DNA of 64,000 nucleotides from Parvimonas sp. (lineage in GTDB: Bacteria; Bacillota; Clostridia; Tissierellales; Peptoniphilaceae): assembly GCA_022770425.1 (NCBI GenBank), contig JALEHY010000040.1, positions 1 to 64,000 on the forward strand, written 5' to 3'. Positions 18,343-27,099 of the stretch are shown here, piece by piece. The stretch's first letter is position 1; every line of letters begins with the position of its first letter. The position numbers were made by a program, and so were the translations under genes. A model generated the notes under the pieces. That model worked only from the letters and a program-made list of their open reading frames with translations. It was not told where the DNA came from and made no database searches.

Positions 18343-18681
18343 ATGAATAAAAATAAATTTGAAAATGGAAGTGTTAAAATATCAAATGATATTTTTTATA
18401 TGATTTCAGCTATTGCTACTATGGAAGTTGAAGGAGTTCGTTCTATCGTCGGACTTTCATCTGATTTAGATAGAGTGACTGCAAAAAATTCTAAAAAAGG
18501 GATAGATATTGAATTTTTAGATGACGGTTTAATTATTTCCACTAAGGTTTCTGTTGAATATGGTAAAAAATTTGAGGAACTTGTTAAGAATATACAAGAG
18601 AATATTAAGTTAAAAGTGGAAGTAATGACAAGTATCAAAGTTAACGCTGTTAATGTTTTGATAGAATCTGTTGAGAAGTAG
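18343..18681 (+). CDS. Asp23/Gls24 family envelope stress protein
   Basis: 112-residue Asp23-family protein. VKISNDIFYMISAIATMEVEGVRSIVG (split about 10-36) and KVSVEYGKKFEELVKNIQENIK are typical. Members coat the inner face of the membrane or take part in envelope homeostasis; this is the short, single-domain form commonly found beside nusB. ATG 18343 was chosen because GGAGGTG lies 8 bases upstream and the upstream extension contains the promoter. nusB starts 5 bases after the stop, so the two are co-transcribed. Confidence 0.9.
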   Translation: MNKNKFENGSVKISNDIFYMISAIATMEVEGVRSIVGLSSDLDRVTAKNSKKGIDIEFLDDGLIISTKVSVEYGKKFEELVKNIQENIKLKVEVMTSIKVNAVNVLIESVEK

Positions 18682-18686
18682 TTATT

Positions 18687-19097
18687 ATGACAAGAAGTGA
18701 GGCAAGAGAGTGGTGCATGAAGTTGATTTACCAACTTAGTATCCATAATAATTTTAAATGTGATGAGATTGAAAGTTTTATCGAGTATTTTGATTTACCT
18801 TCAAATGAGTTAAAATATATACGAAAAAATTGTAAGTCTGTTATTGATAATATTGACGAAATAGATGAAATTATTAAGTCAAATTTAGACGGTTGTTGGA
18901 ATTATAAGAGAATTGCTAAAATTGATCTTGCAATATTGCGAGTTGCAGTTAATGAAATTTATTACCTTGATGAGATTCCTACAAGCGTTGCTATAAATGA
19001 AGCAATAGAAATTGCAAATAAATATTCAACAGATGCATCATATAAGTTTATAAACGGCATTCTTGGAACAATTGTCAGAAGTAAGGATAAGTTTTAG
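18687..19097 (+). CDS. nusB: Transcription antitermination factor NusB
   Basis: 136-residue all-helical NusB, which with NusE (S10) binds boxA in rRNA transcripts. MTRSEAREWCMKLIYQL begins the RNA-binding helix, and the second half, RIAKIDLAILRVAVNEIYYLDEIPTSVAINEAIEIANKY (from about residue 70), is the strongest family signature. Length is normal. It sits between asp23 and a small membrane protein followed by xseA, the usual Firmicute neighbourhood. Confidence 0.95.
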   Translation: MTRSEAREWCMKLIYQLSIHNNFKCDEIESFIEYFDLPSNELKYIRKNCKSVIDNIDEIDEIIKSNLDGCWNYKRIAKIDLAILRVAVNEIYYLDEIPTSVAINEAIEIANKYSTDASYKFINGILGTIVRSKDKF

Positions 19098-19106
19098 GAG
19101 GGAAAT

Positions 19107-19448
19107 ATGATTTACTTAATTGTTTTTGTTTGTATAACATTATCTGCAATTGCCATTTCTACCTATTTAATAGGTAGTGAGGAAAAGAAAAAATGGTTTA
19201 TTTATCTTTTGTTCAGTATAATTTGTATAGCTTTGTTTTCAGCATTGAAATACAATGATTTTGAGTTTAATACTAAATTATTTTATTGGAAACAACCGTT
19301 TATGATTTTAACTTATCACAGCACAGTTATTTTGAGCATTATGGCATTCTTAGCCATTCCTAAAAATTTTATTAAGAATTTTAAAGAAAATTTAGTGGCG
19401 ATTGCTTGTGTTTTATCTGTATCAGCTGTCTTAATTTATATCTATTAG
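19107..19448 (+). CDS. Hypothetical membrane protein, four predicted helices
   Basis: 113-residue hydrophobic protein with predicted helices at about 2-22, 31-48, 68-86 and 93-112 and short charged loops. I do not recognise the family. AGGAGGG lies directly upstream of the ATG, and the gene is packed between nusB and xseA (9 and 22 bases), so it is part of the housekeeping operon. Its constant position suggests an envelope-related role, but the sequence gives no catalytic motif. Confidence 0.7.
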   Translation: MIYLIVFVCITLSAIAISTYLIGSEEKKKWFIYLLFSIICIALFSALKYNDFEFNTKLFYWKQPFMILTYHSTVILSIMAFLAIPKNFIKNFKENLVAIACVLSVSAVLIYIY

Positions 19449-19470
19449 TTTAGTTTGGGAGATTTTTTGA

Positions 19471-20670
19471 ATGACGACGTTTAAAGTAAAAGAGGTCAGT
19501 AAATATATTTCTAACATTTTAAGGCGAGATGGATTCTTATCAAATATAAGTGTCGAAGGAGAAGTTTCAAACTTTAAAAAATCAGGAGGTCATCTTTATT
19601 TTAGTATAAAAGACGATGAGGCTATGATTAAGTGTGTTGTATTTAAAACAGTTCCTATTGCCAGTACATTGAATTTAAATGACGGTCAAAAAATTGTTGT
19701 TACAGGAACTGTTATGACTTATGAAAAGGGAAGTTATTACCAAATTTTATGTAAGTCTGTAGAGGAAGTAGGAAAGGGAAATTTGTACGAACAATTTTTA
19801 GCACTAAAGGAAAAATTAGCTAAAGAGGGATTGTTCGACACTAAATTTAAAAAAAACATCCCTAAGTTTCCGAAAAATATCGGTGTGGTTACTGCAAGAA
19901 CAGGAGCTGCAATAAGGGATATTTTAAACACTTTAAATCGTAGATATAAAATCGCTAATATTTACTTCTATCCTGCAAAAGTTCAGGGTACCGGTGCAAG
20001 TGAGGAAATTTCTGAAGCTATTAAATGTTTGGATAATATCGAATGTATAGATACTATTATAATAGGAAGAGGCGGAGGTTCTTTTGAGGATTTAAACGCA
20101 TTTAATGATGAAAATCTTATCAGAACTGTTTTTAACTGTAAAAAACCGATAATTTCAGCGGTTGGACATGAAATAGATACTATGTTAACTGATTTTGTTG
20201 CAGACAGACGTGCTGCGACACCGACTGCAGGTGCTGAGATTTCTTCGATCAGTATAGACGAAATTAATGAATTTTTATTACAGTCAAAGAAGAAACTTGA
20301 TAGAGTGATAAGTGAACAGATTTCAGGAGAAACGTTGCAACTTGAGCATTTAAAAAAAGAATTGGAATATTATAATCCAAGTAATAAGATATCAAGTTTG
20401 AGAGAAAATTTAGAGCTTTTGAAAAAAAATTTGGATGATAAAATTTCCGTAATTTTTAATAACAATAAACAATTGTTGGAGTTTAAAAGACAGGCTTTGG
20501 GAATTATTAATCCGGAAAGTGTTTTACAAAGAGGATACAGTATAGTTTATGATGAAAATGGTGAAATTTTAAATAGCGTTGAAAATATTAAAGAAGAAGA
20601 TTCATTAAAAATTAGATTATTTGACGGAACAGTGGTTTCTGAAGTAAGAGAGGTTTCAAATGGCAATTAG
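19471..20670 (+). CDS. xseA: Exodeoxyribonuclease VII large subunit
   Basis: 399-residue catalytic subunit of exonuclease VII, which degrades single-stranded DNA from both ends. The N-terminal OB fold (VKEVSKYISNIL, then VEGEVSNFKKSGGHLYFSIKD) is followed by the catalytic core with VVTARTGAAIRDILNTLNRR, IIGRGGGSFEDLNAFNDE and PIISAVGHEIDTMLTDFVADRRAATPTAGAE split across about residues 135-260. The C-terminal coiled coil binds XseB. Length is slightly shorter than the E. coli protein but normal for Firmicutes. It overlaps xseB by 11 bases. Confidence 0.96.
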   Translation: MTTFKVKEVSKYISNILRRDGFLSNISVEGEVSNFKKSGGHLYFSIKDDEAMIKCVVFKTVPIASTLNLNDGQKIVVTGTVMTYEKGSYYQILCKSVEEVGKGNLYEQFLALKEKLAKEGLFDTKFKKNIPKFPKNIGVVTARTGAAIRDILNTLNRRYKIANIYFYPAKVQGTGASEEISEAIKCLDNIECIDTIIIGRGGGSFEDLNAFNDENLIRTVFNCKKPIISAVGHEIDTMLTDFVADRRAATPTAGAEISSISIDEINEFLLQSKKKLDRVISEQISGETLQLEHLKKELEYYNPSNKISSLRENLELLKKNLDDKISVIFNNNKQLLEFKRQALGIINPESVLQRGYSIVYDENGEILNSVENIKEEDSLKIRLFDGTVVSEVREVSNGN

Positions 20671-20914
20671 TTTAGAAAATTATGATAAAGGAATTGAAGA
20701 ATTAGTTAAAATTGTCAATTCTTTAGAAAAAGAGCAGTTAAGTTTGAAAAAAAGTATAGAGTTATATAAACGAGGAATTATGTTACATAAAGAGCTGTCC
20801 GAAATTTTACAAAAAGAGGAAGGAAAGCTTTTTGTTTACGAAGTTGACTCTTCAAATGAAAAGAAGTTTGTAGAAAAGAAGATAGAAGACGGTCAGGTAA
20901 GTTTAGAGTTATAA
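20660..20914 (+). CDS. xseB: Exodeoxyribonuclease VII small subunit
   Basis: 84-residue helical hairpin protein. YDKGIEELVKIVNSLEKEQLSLKKSIELYKRGIML (broken over residues 8-45) is the standard pattern of XseB, several copies of which decorate the XseA stalk and keep the nuclease in check. It overlaps the end of xseA and stops one base before ispA, so coupling is tight. Confidence 0.93.
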   Translation: MAISLENYDKGIEELVKIVNSLEKEQLSLKKSIELYKRGIMLHKELSEILQKEEGKLFVYEVDSSNEKKFVEKKIEDGQVSLEL

Positions 20915-20915
20915 T

Positions 20916-21764
20916 ATGGGAAAAATAATTAACATAATTGAAGAAGATAAAAAACTCATAGAGAAAAAATTGTCTTTTATGTATAATGATAATTCGGAAT
21001 TTTCAAATATGTGTCGTTATTCTTTTTCCGTTGGAGGAAAAAGGATAAGATCGATTTTGTTTATTGAGGCATTTAAGAGTTATAGACAATTAACTGATAA
21101 TTGTATTGACTTTGCAGTTGCTTTGGAGCTTATCCATAATTATTCTTTAGTTCACGATGATTTGCCTGAAATGGACAATGATATGTATAGAAGAGGTGAG
21201 TTGTCTGTTTATGGAAAGTATGGACATGCAAATGCTGTTCTTGTAGGAGATGAGCTTTTAAATGATGCAAGTTTATTGCTTTTTAAGGCAACTAAAAATT
21301 ATGATTCATTGTTTGAGTTAAAAAATGCTTTGGAGGTTTCGGAGTTGATTTTTAATTTAAGTGGTTTGAATGGGATGATTTTAGGTCAATTTTTAGATTT
21401 AAAAAATGATGTCAAAAATTTAGAGCAACTTAGAGAGATAAATAATTTAAAAACCGGAGCATTGTTTAAGGCTGCGATTGTGGGGGGAGCAAAACTTGCC
21501 GGAGCATCAAATGATGATTTGCTTTGTTTTGAAAACTATGCTTTAAGTTTGGGATTAGCTTTTCAGCTCAAGGACGATTTAATGGATTTTAGTGAAGATT
21601 TAAATTTGAATAAATTTACTTTTGCAACAGAATTGGGAAGAGAAAAAGTTTTCAAAAAAATTGAAGAACTTAACAGTTTTGCAATTTGTGAAATTTCTAA
21701 AATTTCAGGTAAAAAAGATTTTTTTGTTGATTTTGTGGATTTTCTCTCAAAGAGGATAAATTAG
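20916..21764 (+). CDS. ispA: Polyprenyl synthetase (farnesyl/geranylgeranyl diphosphate synthase)
   Basis: 282-residue trans-prenyltransferase. The first aspartate-rich motif is DDLPEMDND (about residue 81), with the YSLVHDDLPEMD context; GGKRIRS near the N-terminus binds pyrophosphate; the second aspartate motif is reduced to KDDLMDF (about 217), whereas the canonical form is DDxxD. Chain length (C15 or C20) cannot be read confidently. It belongs to the xseAB-ispA-tlyA-argR-recN block; dxs, often next in related bacteria, is absent here, so isoprenoid precursors may come from the mevalonate route or from dxs elsewhere. Confidence 0.9.
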   Translation: MGKIINIIEEDKKLIEKKLSFMYNDNSEFSNMCRYSFSVGGKRIRSILFIEAFKSYRQLTDNCIDFAVALELIHNYSLVHDDLPEMDNDMYRRGELSVYGKYGHANAVLVGDELLNDASLLLFKATKNYDSLFELKNALEVSELIFNLSGLNGMILGQFLDLKNDVKNLEQLREINNLKTGALFKAAIVGGAKLAGASNDDLLCFENYALSLGLAFQLKDDLMDFSEDLNLNKFTFATELGREKVFKKIEELNSFAICEISKISGKKDFFVDFVDFLSKRIN

Positions 21765-22495
21765 TGGAAAGAGCAGATATTTGTATTTCAAAAATGGGAT
21801 TTGCTAAATCCAGAACACAGGCAAAAAATATAATTCTTGAAAAGAGAGCTTTTTACAATGGAAAACTCATAACAAAGTCCTCTATGTTGGTTGATGAAAG
21901 AGGCGTTTTTGTTGAAGTAAGTGAAAATGACAGATATGTAAGTCGTGGAGCATTAAAACTCTTATCTGCAATAAATTCTTTCAAGATTGATATTTCAGAT
22001 ATGGTTTGTATGGATATAGGAGCGTCTACCGGAGGGTTTACACAGGTTATGCTTGAAAATAATGCAAAATTAGTTTATGCCGTAGATGTAGGAACCTCAC
22101 AGTTAGATGCAAGTTTGCTTATGAATGATAGAGTTAAAAGTTTAGAAAATACTAACTTTAGATATTTAGAATTTGATAAAATAGGAGAAAAAATGGATTT
22201 TGTTTCCATTGATGTTTCATTTATTTCCTTAAATTATATATTTATGAATTTGACTAAGTTTTTAACTAAAGACAGCATTGTAGTTGCACTTATAAAGCCT
22301 CAATTTGAGTGCGGTCCGGATGGACTTAATAAAAATGGAATAGTAAAATCGGAAAAAGTAATTGAAAAAGTTGTTGAAAACGTAAAGTTGTATGCAGAAA
22401 ATAATAAACTTGAAGTTATTTCGATTATAGAGTCTCCAATTTTGGGGGGAGACGGAAATAAAGAATTGCTTGCTTTGATAAAAGCAAGATGTTAA
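21764..22495 (+). CDS. tlyA: TlyA-type rRNA methyltransferase (S4 plus RrmJ-like domain)
   Basis: 243-residue protein with an N-terminal S4 RNA-binding domain (about 1-60, RADICISKMGFAKSRTQAKNII) and a SAM-dependent Rossmann methyltransferase domain (DIGASTGGFTQVML about 86-99, then VSIDVSFISLNYIF and LIKPQFECG). Mycobacterial TlyA methylates 16S and 23S rRNA 2'-OH positions and affects capreomycin sensitivity; Firmicute members are usually annotated by homology only. The start is GTG at 21764, overlapping the ispA stop by one base (TAGTG). Confidence 0.92.
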   Translation: MERADICISKMGFAKSRTQAKNIILEKRAFYNGKLITKSSMLVDERGVFVEVSENDRYVSRGALKLLSAINSFKIDISDMVCMDIGASTGGFTQVMLENNAKLVYAVDVGTSQLDASLLMNDRVKSLENTNFRYLEFDKIGEKMDFVSIDVSFISLNYIFMNLTKFLTKDSIVVALIKPQFECGPDGLNKNGIVKSEKVIEKVVENVKLYAENNKLEVISIIESPILGGDGNKELLALIKARC

Positions 22496-22504
22496 GGAGT
22501 GTTT

Positions 22505-22957
22505 ATGAAAAAGTACACAAGACAAAGAATTATTTTAGATTTGATTGAAAATAATGAGATAAGGACTCAAGAGGATTTATCCGAATATTTAATTACAAGA
22601 GGAGTTAAGGCTACTCAAGCCACTATTTCGAGAGATATTAAAGAACTTAAAATTTCTAAGGTACAAACTCGCAACGGAGAGTATAAATATTCTGTTGTAG
22701 ATACAATAAATGACAGTTTGAGTGAAAGATTAAGTAAAATCTGTAAGTTAGCGACATTATCTGTTAAACATAATGACGATATGATATTGATTAAAACCAT
22801 TTCTCATACTGCAAGTATTTGTGGAACATATATTGAAAATTCCAAGATAAAAGGTGTAAGTGGAATTGTTACAGGAAATGATACTATTTTTATTGCGGTT
22901 GAAGATAAACAAGAATTAGATAGAATACTTGAGGAAATAAAAAAACTTATAAGGTAG
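22505..22957 (+). CDS. argR: ArgR/AhrC family arginine repressor
   Basis: 150-residue regulator with an N-terminal winged helix-turn-helix (KYTRQRIILDLIENNEIRTQEDL, then GVKATQATISRDIKEL about 32-47) and a C-terminal hexamerisation and arginine-binding domain (GTYIENSKIKGVSGIVTGNDTIFI). ATG 22505 is preferred over a GTG two codons earlier because AAGGAG lies 5 bases upstream. In this conserved position before recN it usually controls arginine catabolism or synthesis; no arginine genes are in this window, so its targets lie elsewhere. Confidence 0.94.
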   Translation: MKKYTRQRIILDLIENNEIRTQEDLSEYLITRGVKATQATISRDIKELKISKVQTRNGEYKYSVVDTINDSLSERLSKICKLATLSVKHNDDMILIKTISHTASICGTYIENSKIKGVSGIVTGNDTIFIAVEDKQELDRILEEIKKLIR

Positions 22958-22964
22958 GGACAAA

Positions 22965-24683
22965 ATGTTATCTGAATTGTTCATTAAAAATTTTGCAATT
23001 ATTGATGAAGTCAGGATTTATTTTAATGACGGATTAAATATTTTAACAGGAGAAACAGGTGCAGGTAAGTCAATAATTATAAATGCAATTTCATTGTTAT
23101 GTGGGGGACGTTCTAATACGTCCTTTGTTGGGAAAAGAGGAGATTTTTCTTTTGTTGAAGGTGTGTTTTTTCTTTCCGATTATGAGTATGAATTTATATC
23201 CGATAAGTTAGACAGATTGAATTTGGATATTTTAATTGATGATAAATTGTTGTCGGTTTCAAGAACTGTTTACAAAAACGGTCGTTCTGTTTCCAAACTC
23301 AATAATGTAGTTGTTAATAATTCACACTTAGCTGAGATTATGGTAGGAATTTTAAATATTTGTGGACAGCATGACAGTTATACTCTATTTAATCGTACTA
23401 ACTTTATTGACGTATTAGACAGTTTTTGTGATGATAAATTTAATGAAAAGTTACAAAAAGTAGGATTTATTTATGGCGAGATAAAGAAGAAAACTTTGTA
23501 TCTCAAAAAACTTAAAGACAAGGTTGAAAATTTTGATGACGACATCTTGGAATTAAAAGACGAGCTTGAGATGCTAAATAGTTTAAATCTTGATGATTTA
23601 GATGATCTGTCACTTGAATCTGAAATTGAAAGATATTCAAACAGTAAAGATATAATATCTCATTGTTATTCTGTAATGGAATTATTTGATAGTGAAAATT
23701 CAGATATCACTTTGTTTTCAATGCTAAATGAAATTAATAGACACTTATTCGAAATAGAGAATGACGATAAGAGTTTTAATTGCAGTGAAAGTTTTGAAAA
23801 TACAATTTTTGATTTAAAAGATGTTTACTCAAAAATTAAAAATTATTATGAAAGTATGTATATTGATGAAGAGAGTTTGTTGATTCTACAAGAAAAATAT
23901 AACCTTCTAAATGATTTAAAAAGAAAATATAAAACTGATAAAAAAGGTCTTATTGACTTAAAGAATAATTTAGAAGAGGAAATTTTTTTGCTTGAAGATT
24001 CTAAAAATATTTTATATTCAGAAAGTCAAAACTTAAAACAATTAAAATCAGAATATGTTGAACTTTCCAACAATATTTCTTCTTTAAGGAAAAAAACGGC
24101 AAATTCTTTTGAAAAAATGATAGAAAAAGAACTTAAAGATTTAGATTTGAAAAATGCAATCTTTAGCGTAGATATAATTTCCACAAACAAAATAACAAGC
24201 ACAGGTTTTGATGAAGTCAAATTTTTGATTTCAACAAATAAGGGGGAAGAACTTAAAGAAATTTCAAAAGTTGCCTCAGGTGGAGAAATGAGCAGAATTA
24301 TGTTGGGATTTAAAAAAGTTCTTTCAGACAGAGATAAAATTTCTACACTTGTTTTTGATGAGATAGATGCGGGTATCAGTGGTATTACCGCACAAATAGT
24401 CGGAGAAAAACTTGTTGATATTTCAAAAAATCATCAACTTATTGTAATTTCACATTTGCCACAAATTTCAGTTTTATCAGATACTCATTTTGTCATAAGT
24501 AAAGAAACTTTTGGAAATGATACTTTGACTAAAGTAACAAAGGCTGATGATGAAGAAAAAATTATGGAAATTTCAAGGCTTATTGGCGGAGCTAATATTA
24601 ATGAATTGACTAAAAATCAGTCAAAAGAGATGATAAAAATAGCAGATGATAAGAAGGTTGAGATTAGATGTATAAAAAAATAA
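22965..24683 (+). CDS. recN: DNA repair protein RecN
   Basis: 572-residue SMC-like ATPase acting early in double-strand break repair. Walker A is TGETGAGKSIIINAI (about 29-43), the signature is SGGEMSRIMLGF and Walker B is LVFDEIDAGISG (about 460-472); a long coiled coil fills the middle (about 155-370). Length is normal. It overlaps the following NUDIX gene by 16 bases. As in most Firmicutes it follows argR; the sporulation genes spoIVB and spo0A that often come next in spore formers are missing, matching a non-sporulating lineage. Confidence 0.96.
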   Translation: MLSELFIKNFAIIDEVRIYFNDGLNILTGETGAGKSIIINAISLLCGGRSNTSFVGKRGDFSFVEGVFFLSDYEYEFISDKLDRLNLDILIDDKLLSVSRTVYKNGRSVSKLNNVVVNNSHLAEIMVGILNICGQHDSYTLFNRTNFIDVLDSFCDDKFNEKLQKVGFIYGEIKKKTLYLKKLKDKVENFDDDILELKDELEMLNSLNLDDLDDLSLESEIERYSNSKDIISHCYSVMELFDSENSDITLFSMLNEINRHLFEIENDDKSFNCSESFENTIFDLKDVYSKIKNYYESMYIDEESLLILQEKYNLLNDLKRKYKTDKKGLIDLKNNLEEEIFLLEDSKNILYSESQNLKQLKSEYVELSNNISSLRKKTANSFEKMIEKELKDLDLKNAIFSVDIISTNKITSTGFDEVKFLISTNKGEELKEISKVASGGEMSRIMLGFKKVLSDRDKISTLVFDEIDAGISGITAQIVGEKLVDISKNHQLIVISHLPQISVLSDTHFVISKETFGNDTLTKVTKADDEEKIMEISRLIGGANINELTKNQSKEMIKIADDKKVEIRCIKK

Positions 24684-25186
24684 AAGAAGAAAATATATAT
24701 TCAGGTAAAATTATAAATGTAAAGACAGAATCTTTTGAAGTTGATAATAAGATAATTAAAAGAGAGTTGGTTGAGCACAAAGATGCTGTGGGAATTTTTC
24801 CGATAGATGATGAAGGCTTTGTTTATTTGGTAAAACAGTACAGAACACCGATTAAAGATTTTGTAATAGAAATTCCGGCAGGTCTTGTAGAAGATTCGGA
24901 GGATTATGAAAATACAGCTTTAAGAGAGTTGCAAGAAGAAATAGGTTATGGGGCAAAAGTATTTGAAAAGATTTTTCAAGGGTATAACAGTATTGGGTTT
25001 TGTACCGAAAAAACTGTTATTTACAGAGCAAGTGAACTTTACGTATCTAAGTTGCCTGAAGATGAAGATGAGGATATTGAAATTTTAAAAATTCATTTTA
25101 ATGAACTTAAAAAAATGTATTTACAAGGAGAAATTGTTGATTTTAAAACAGCTGTGGCTATTTTAAATGAAATTGGTAGGAGGTAG
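24668..25186 (+). CDS. nudF: NUDIX hydrolase, ADP-ribose pyrophosphatase type
   Basis: 172-residue NUDIX enzyme. The NUDIX box is present as GLVEDSEDYENTALRELQEEIG (about 77-98), with the E-x-x-E-E metal-binding core intact. YSGKIINVKTESFEVDNK at the N-terminus and KQYRTPIKDFVIEIPAG are typical of ADP-ribose pyrophosphatases, which clear ADP-ribose to AMP and ribose-5-phosphate. It overlaps recN and is one base upstream of the next gene's start codon. Confidence 0.92.
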   Translation: MYKKIKEENIYSGKIINVKTESFEVDNKIIKRELVEHKDAVGIFPIDDEGFVYLVKQYRTPIKDFVIEIPAGLVEDSEDYENTALRELQEEIGYGAKVFEKIFQGYNSIGFCTEKTVIYRASELYVSKLPEDEDEDIEILKIHFNELKKMYLQGEIVDFKTAVAILNEIGRR

Positions 25187-25187
25187 T

Positions 25188-25802
25188 ATGACAAATATTG
25201 TACAAGAATATATAATAATTGCATTTGCTATTGTATTTGTAATAATAGTATGCAGAGTTTTTCAAGCAAATATTGCATTAGCGTTGGGGGATGATACACC
25301 CAAATTAAATGGTTCAACAAGTTTTAATCCGGTTAATCATATTGATATAACAGGATTTGTTTGTTTATTATTTTTTAGATTCGGTTGGGCAAAGCCATTA
25401 GATATAAGTCTAAATAATTTTAAAAATAGATTTTGGGGACGAATTATATACTCTCTTTCAAATGCATTTGCCTGTTTTATAATTGCTTTAGTTTCAACAG
25501 TATTGCTTATTTTGAATGGAAGTTTAACCGGAATTTTAGCTTCTTTTTTGATAGGAGTAAGATCTATAAGTATTGTTTTCGGAATTATTGATTTAATTCC
25601 TTTACCTCCATTTGACGGCGCTATATTTATAAGTGCATTTTTGTCAAATGATGTAGAGTATGAATATTTTAAATTGTCAAAATATACTACTTTGATTTTA
25701 TTGGGTCTTATTCTGACAAGAACTTTTGGAATTATTTTAGGACCGGTAGTTTTGGAAGTCACAAGATTTATAACAAAATTGGCATTGATGTTGGTAAAGT
25801 AA
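25188..25802 (+). CDS. Site-2-protease (M50) homologue lacking the HExxH zinc site
   Basis: 204-residue membrane protein with about five hydrophobic segments. Its order of motifs is that of small M50 rhomboid-like proteases: LGDDTPKLNGSTSFNPVNHID (about 33-53, matching the usual LGDxTAKxxGRLTLNPxxHID), FGWAKPLDIS (about 65) and a late DLIPLPPFDG (about 141-150) that normally carries the third zinc ligand. The position of HExxH, twelve residues before LGD, reads CRVFQ (residues 22-26), so both histidines and the glutamate are gone while the Asp loop remains. It is probably a non-catalytic membrane scaffold. AGGAGG supports ATG 25188. Confidence 0.85.
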   Translation: MTNIVQEYIIIAFAIVFVIIVCRVFQANIALALGDDTPKLNGSTSFNPVNHIDITGFVCLLFFRFGWAKPLDISLNNFKNRFWGRIIYSLSNAFACFIIALVSTVLLILNGSLTGILASFLIGVRSISIVFGIIDLIPLPPFDGAIFISAFLSNDVEYEYFKLSKYTTLILLGLILTRTFGIILGPVVLEVTRFITKLALMLVK

Positions 25803-25805
25803 TAA

Positions 25806-26546
25806 ATGGAACTTTTAGTTAATTTAGATGCGTATTCCGGACCGCTTGATTTGCTTTTAGATTTGATTTCAAAACAAAAAGTTGATATATACGATATTGA
25901 GATAAGTAAAATAACAAAACAATATTTAGATGTTATAGAAAATGCAAGCTATGGAGAAGATACGGATATTTCTGATTTTTTATATATGTCAAGTACTCTT
26001 GTGGAAATAAAGTCAAGAACTTTGATTCCTAAGATTAATGATGAATCGCAAGAAGATGAAATTGTTACAAGAGAACAACTTATTGAAAAATTAATTGAAT
26101 ATAAAAAATATAAAAAAGCGTGTGAATATTTTAGAATATTGGAAGAAGACGGGAAAAAGTCGTATTCAAAAATGCAGTCCGACATTACTGAATTTATAAA
26201 AGAGGACAAAGAAATAATTTTAAATACAGATGTTGCCGTTTTGCTATCTCTTATGGAAAATATTATTGATAGGTATAAGACAAAGAATGAATATAATTCT
26301 TTTGAAAAAATTATCGAGAAAGATATGTACCCTATTGAAAAGTATATTATAAAGATAAAAGATAAAATTTTAGATAAAAAGGTGCTTTATTTTGATGATT
26401 TGATTTTTCACAATGGAAGTAAAAGTGAGCTTATAACTATTTTTATTTCCGTTTTAGAACTTGTTAAGAGTGATTTTTTAAAAATTTTTCAAGATAAAGA
26501 CAAGACTATCAGACTTAATTTAGTAGGTGATGAGATTGAACAGTAG
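25806..26546 (+). CDS. scpA: Segregation and condensation protein A
   Basis: 246-residue kleisin of the SMC-ScpAB complex that compacts and helps separate chromosomes. The N-terminal SMC-neck-binding domain reads YSGPLDLLLDLISKQKVDIYDIEISKITKQYL across about 9-40, a very strong signature; the C-terminal winged helix binds the SMC head. It starts 3 bases after the previous gene and its end overlaps scpB by about 17 bases. Confidence 0.95.
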   Translation: MELLVNLDAYSGPLDLLLDLISKQKVDIYDIEISKITKQYLDVIENASYGEDTDISDFLYMSSTLVEIKSRTLIPKINDESQEDEIVTREQLIEKLIEYKKYKKACEYFRILEEDGKKSYSKMQSDITEFIKEDKEIILNTDVAVLLSLMENIIDRYKTKNEYNSFEKIIEKDMYPIEKYIIKIKDKILDKKVLYFDDLIFHNGSKSELITIFISVLELVKSDFLKIFQDKDKTIRLNLVGDEIEQ

Positions 26547-27099
26547 GGAATACAAGCAAATAATAGAAGAAGTATTATTTGTTTACGGAGAACCTTTAAA
26601 AGTTGATGATATTGCAAATATTTTGGAATTGTCTATAAAAGAAACAACAGTTTTGATTGATGAACTTGTTGAGGAGTTTGAATTTCAAAAAAGAGGATTG
26701 ATTATAAAAAAAATTTCTAACTATTATCAAATTCAGACAAGAAAAGAGCATCATGATATAATTTCTAAACTTTTTGAAAAAACTACGATGAGAAATTTGA
26801 CTAACTCAACCTTAGAAACATTGGCAATAATAGCGTATAAACAGCCGATTACAAGGCAAGAAATAGAGGAAATAAGAGGAGTTAAGTGTAACAGCTCAAT
26901 TGAAACTTTGTTGTCTAAAAATTTTATTGCGGAGGCAGGTCGTCTTGACAGAATCGGAAAACCGATTATTTACAAGACGACATTAAACTTTTTAAATCAA
27001 TTTAATTTAAAGAGTTTGAAGGATTTGCCGAGTATTGAAAAATTTATTTCAGATGAAGAAATTTTAAAAGAAGTGGAATTTGATGATGAGAATAAATAA
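26530..27099 (+). CDS. scpB: Segregation and condensation protein B
   Basis: About 189 residues, two winged-helix domains; ScpB dimers bind the middle of ScpA. EEVLFVYGEPLKVDDIANIL near the N-terminus and TLETLAIIAYKQPITRQEIEEIRGV (from about 97) are signatures. The exact start is uncertain among GTG 26527, ATG 26530 and TTG 26536, all inside the end of scpA; the last gives the most typical N-terminus. The end overlaps the rluB start. Confidence 0.93.
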   Translation: MRLNSREYKQIIEEVLFVYGEPLKVDDIANILELSIKETTVLIDELVEEFEFQKRGLIIKKISNYYQIQTRKEHHDIISKLFEKTTMRNLTNSTLETLAIIAYKQPITRQEIEEIRGVKCNSSIETLLSKNFIAEAGRLDRIGKPIIYKTTLNFLNQFNLKSLKDLPSIEKFISDEEILKEVEFDDENK

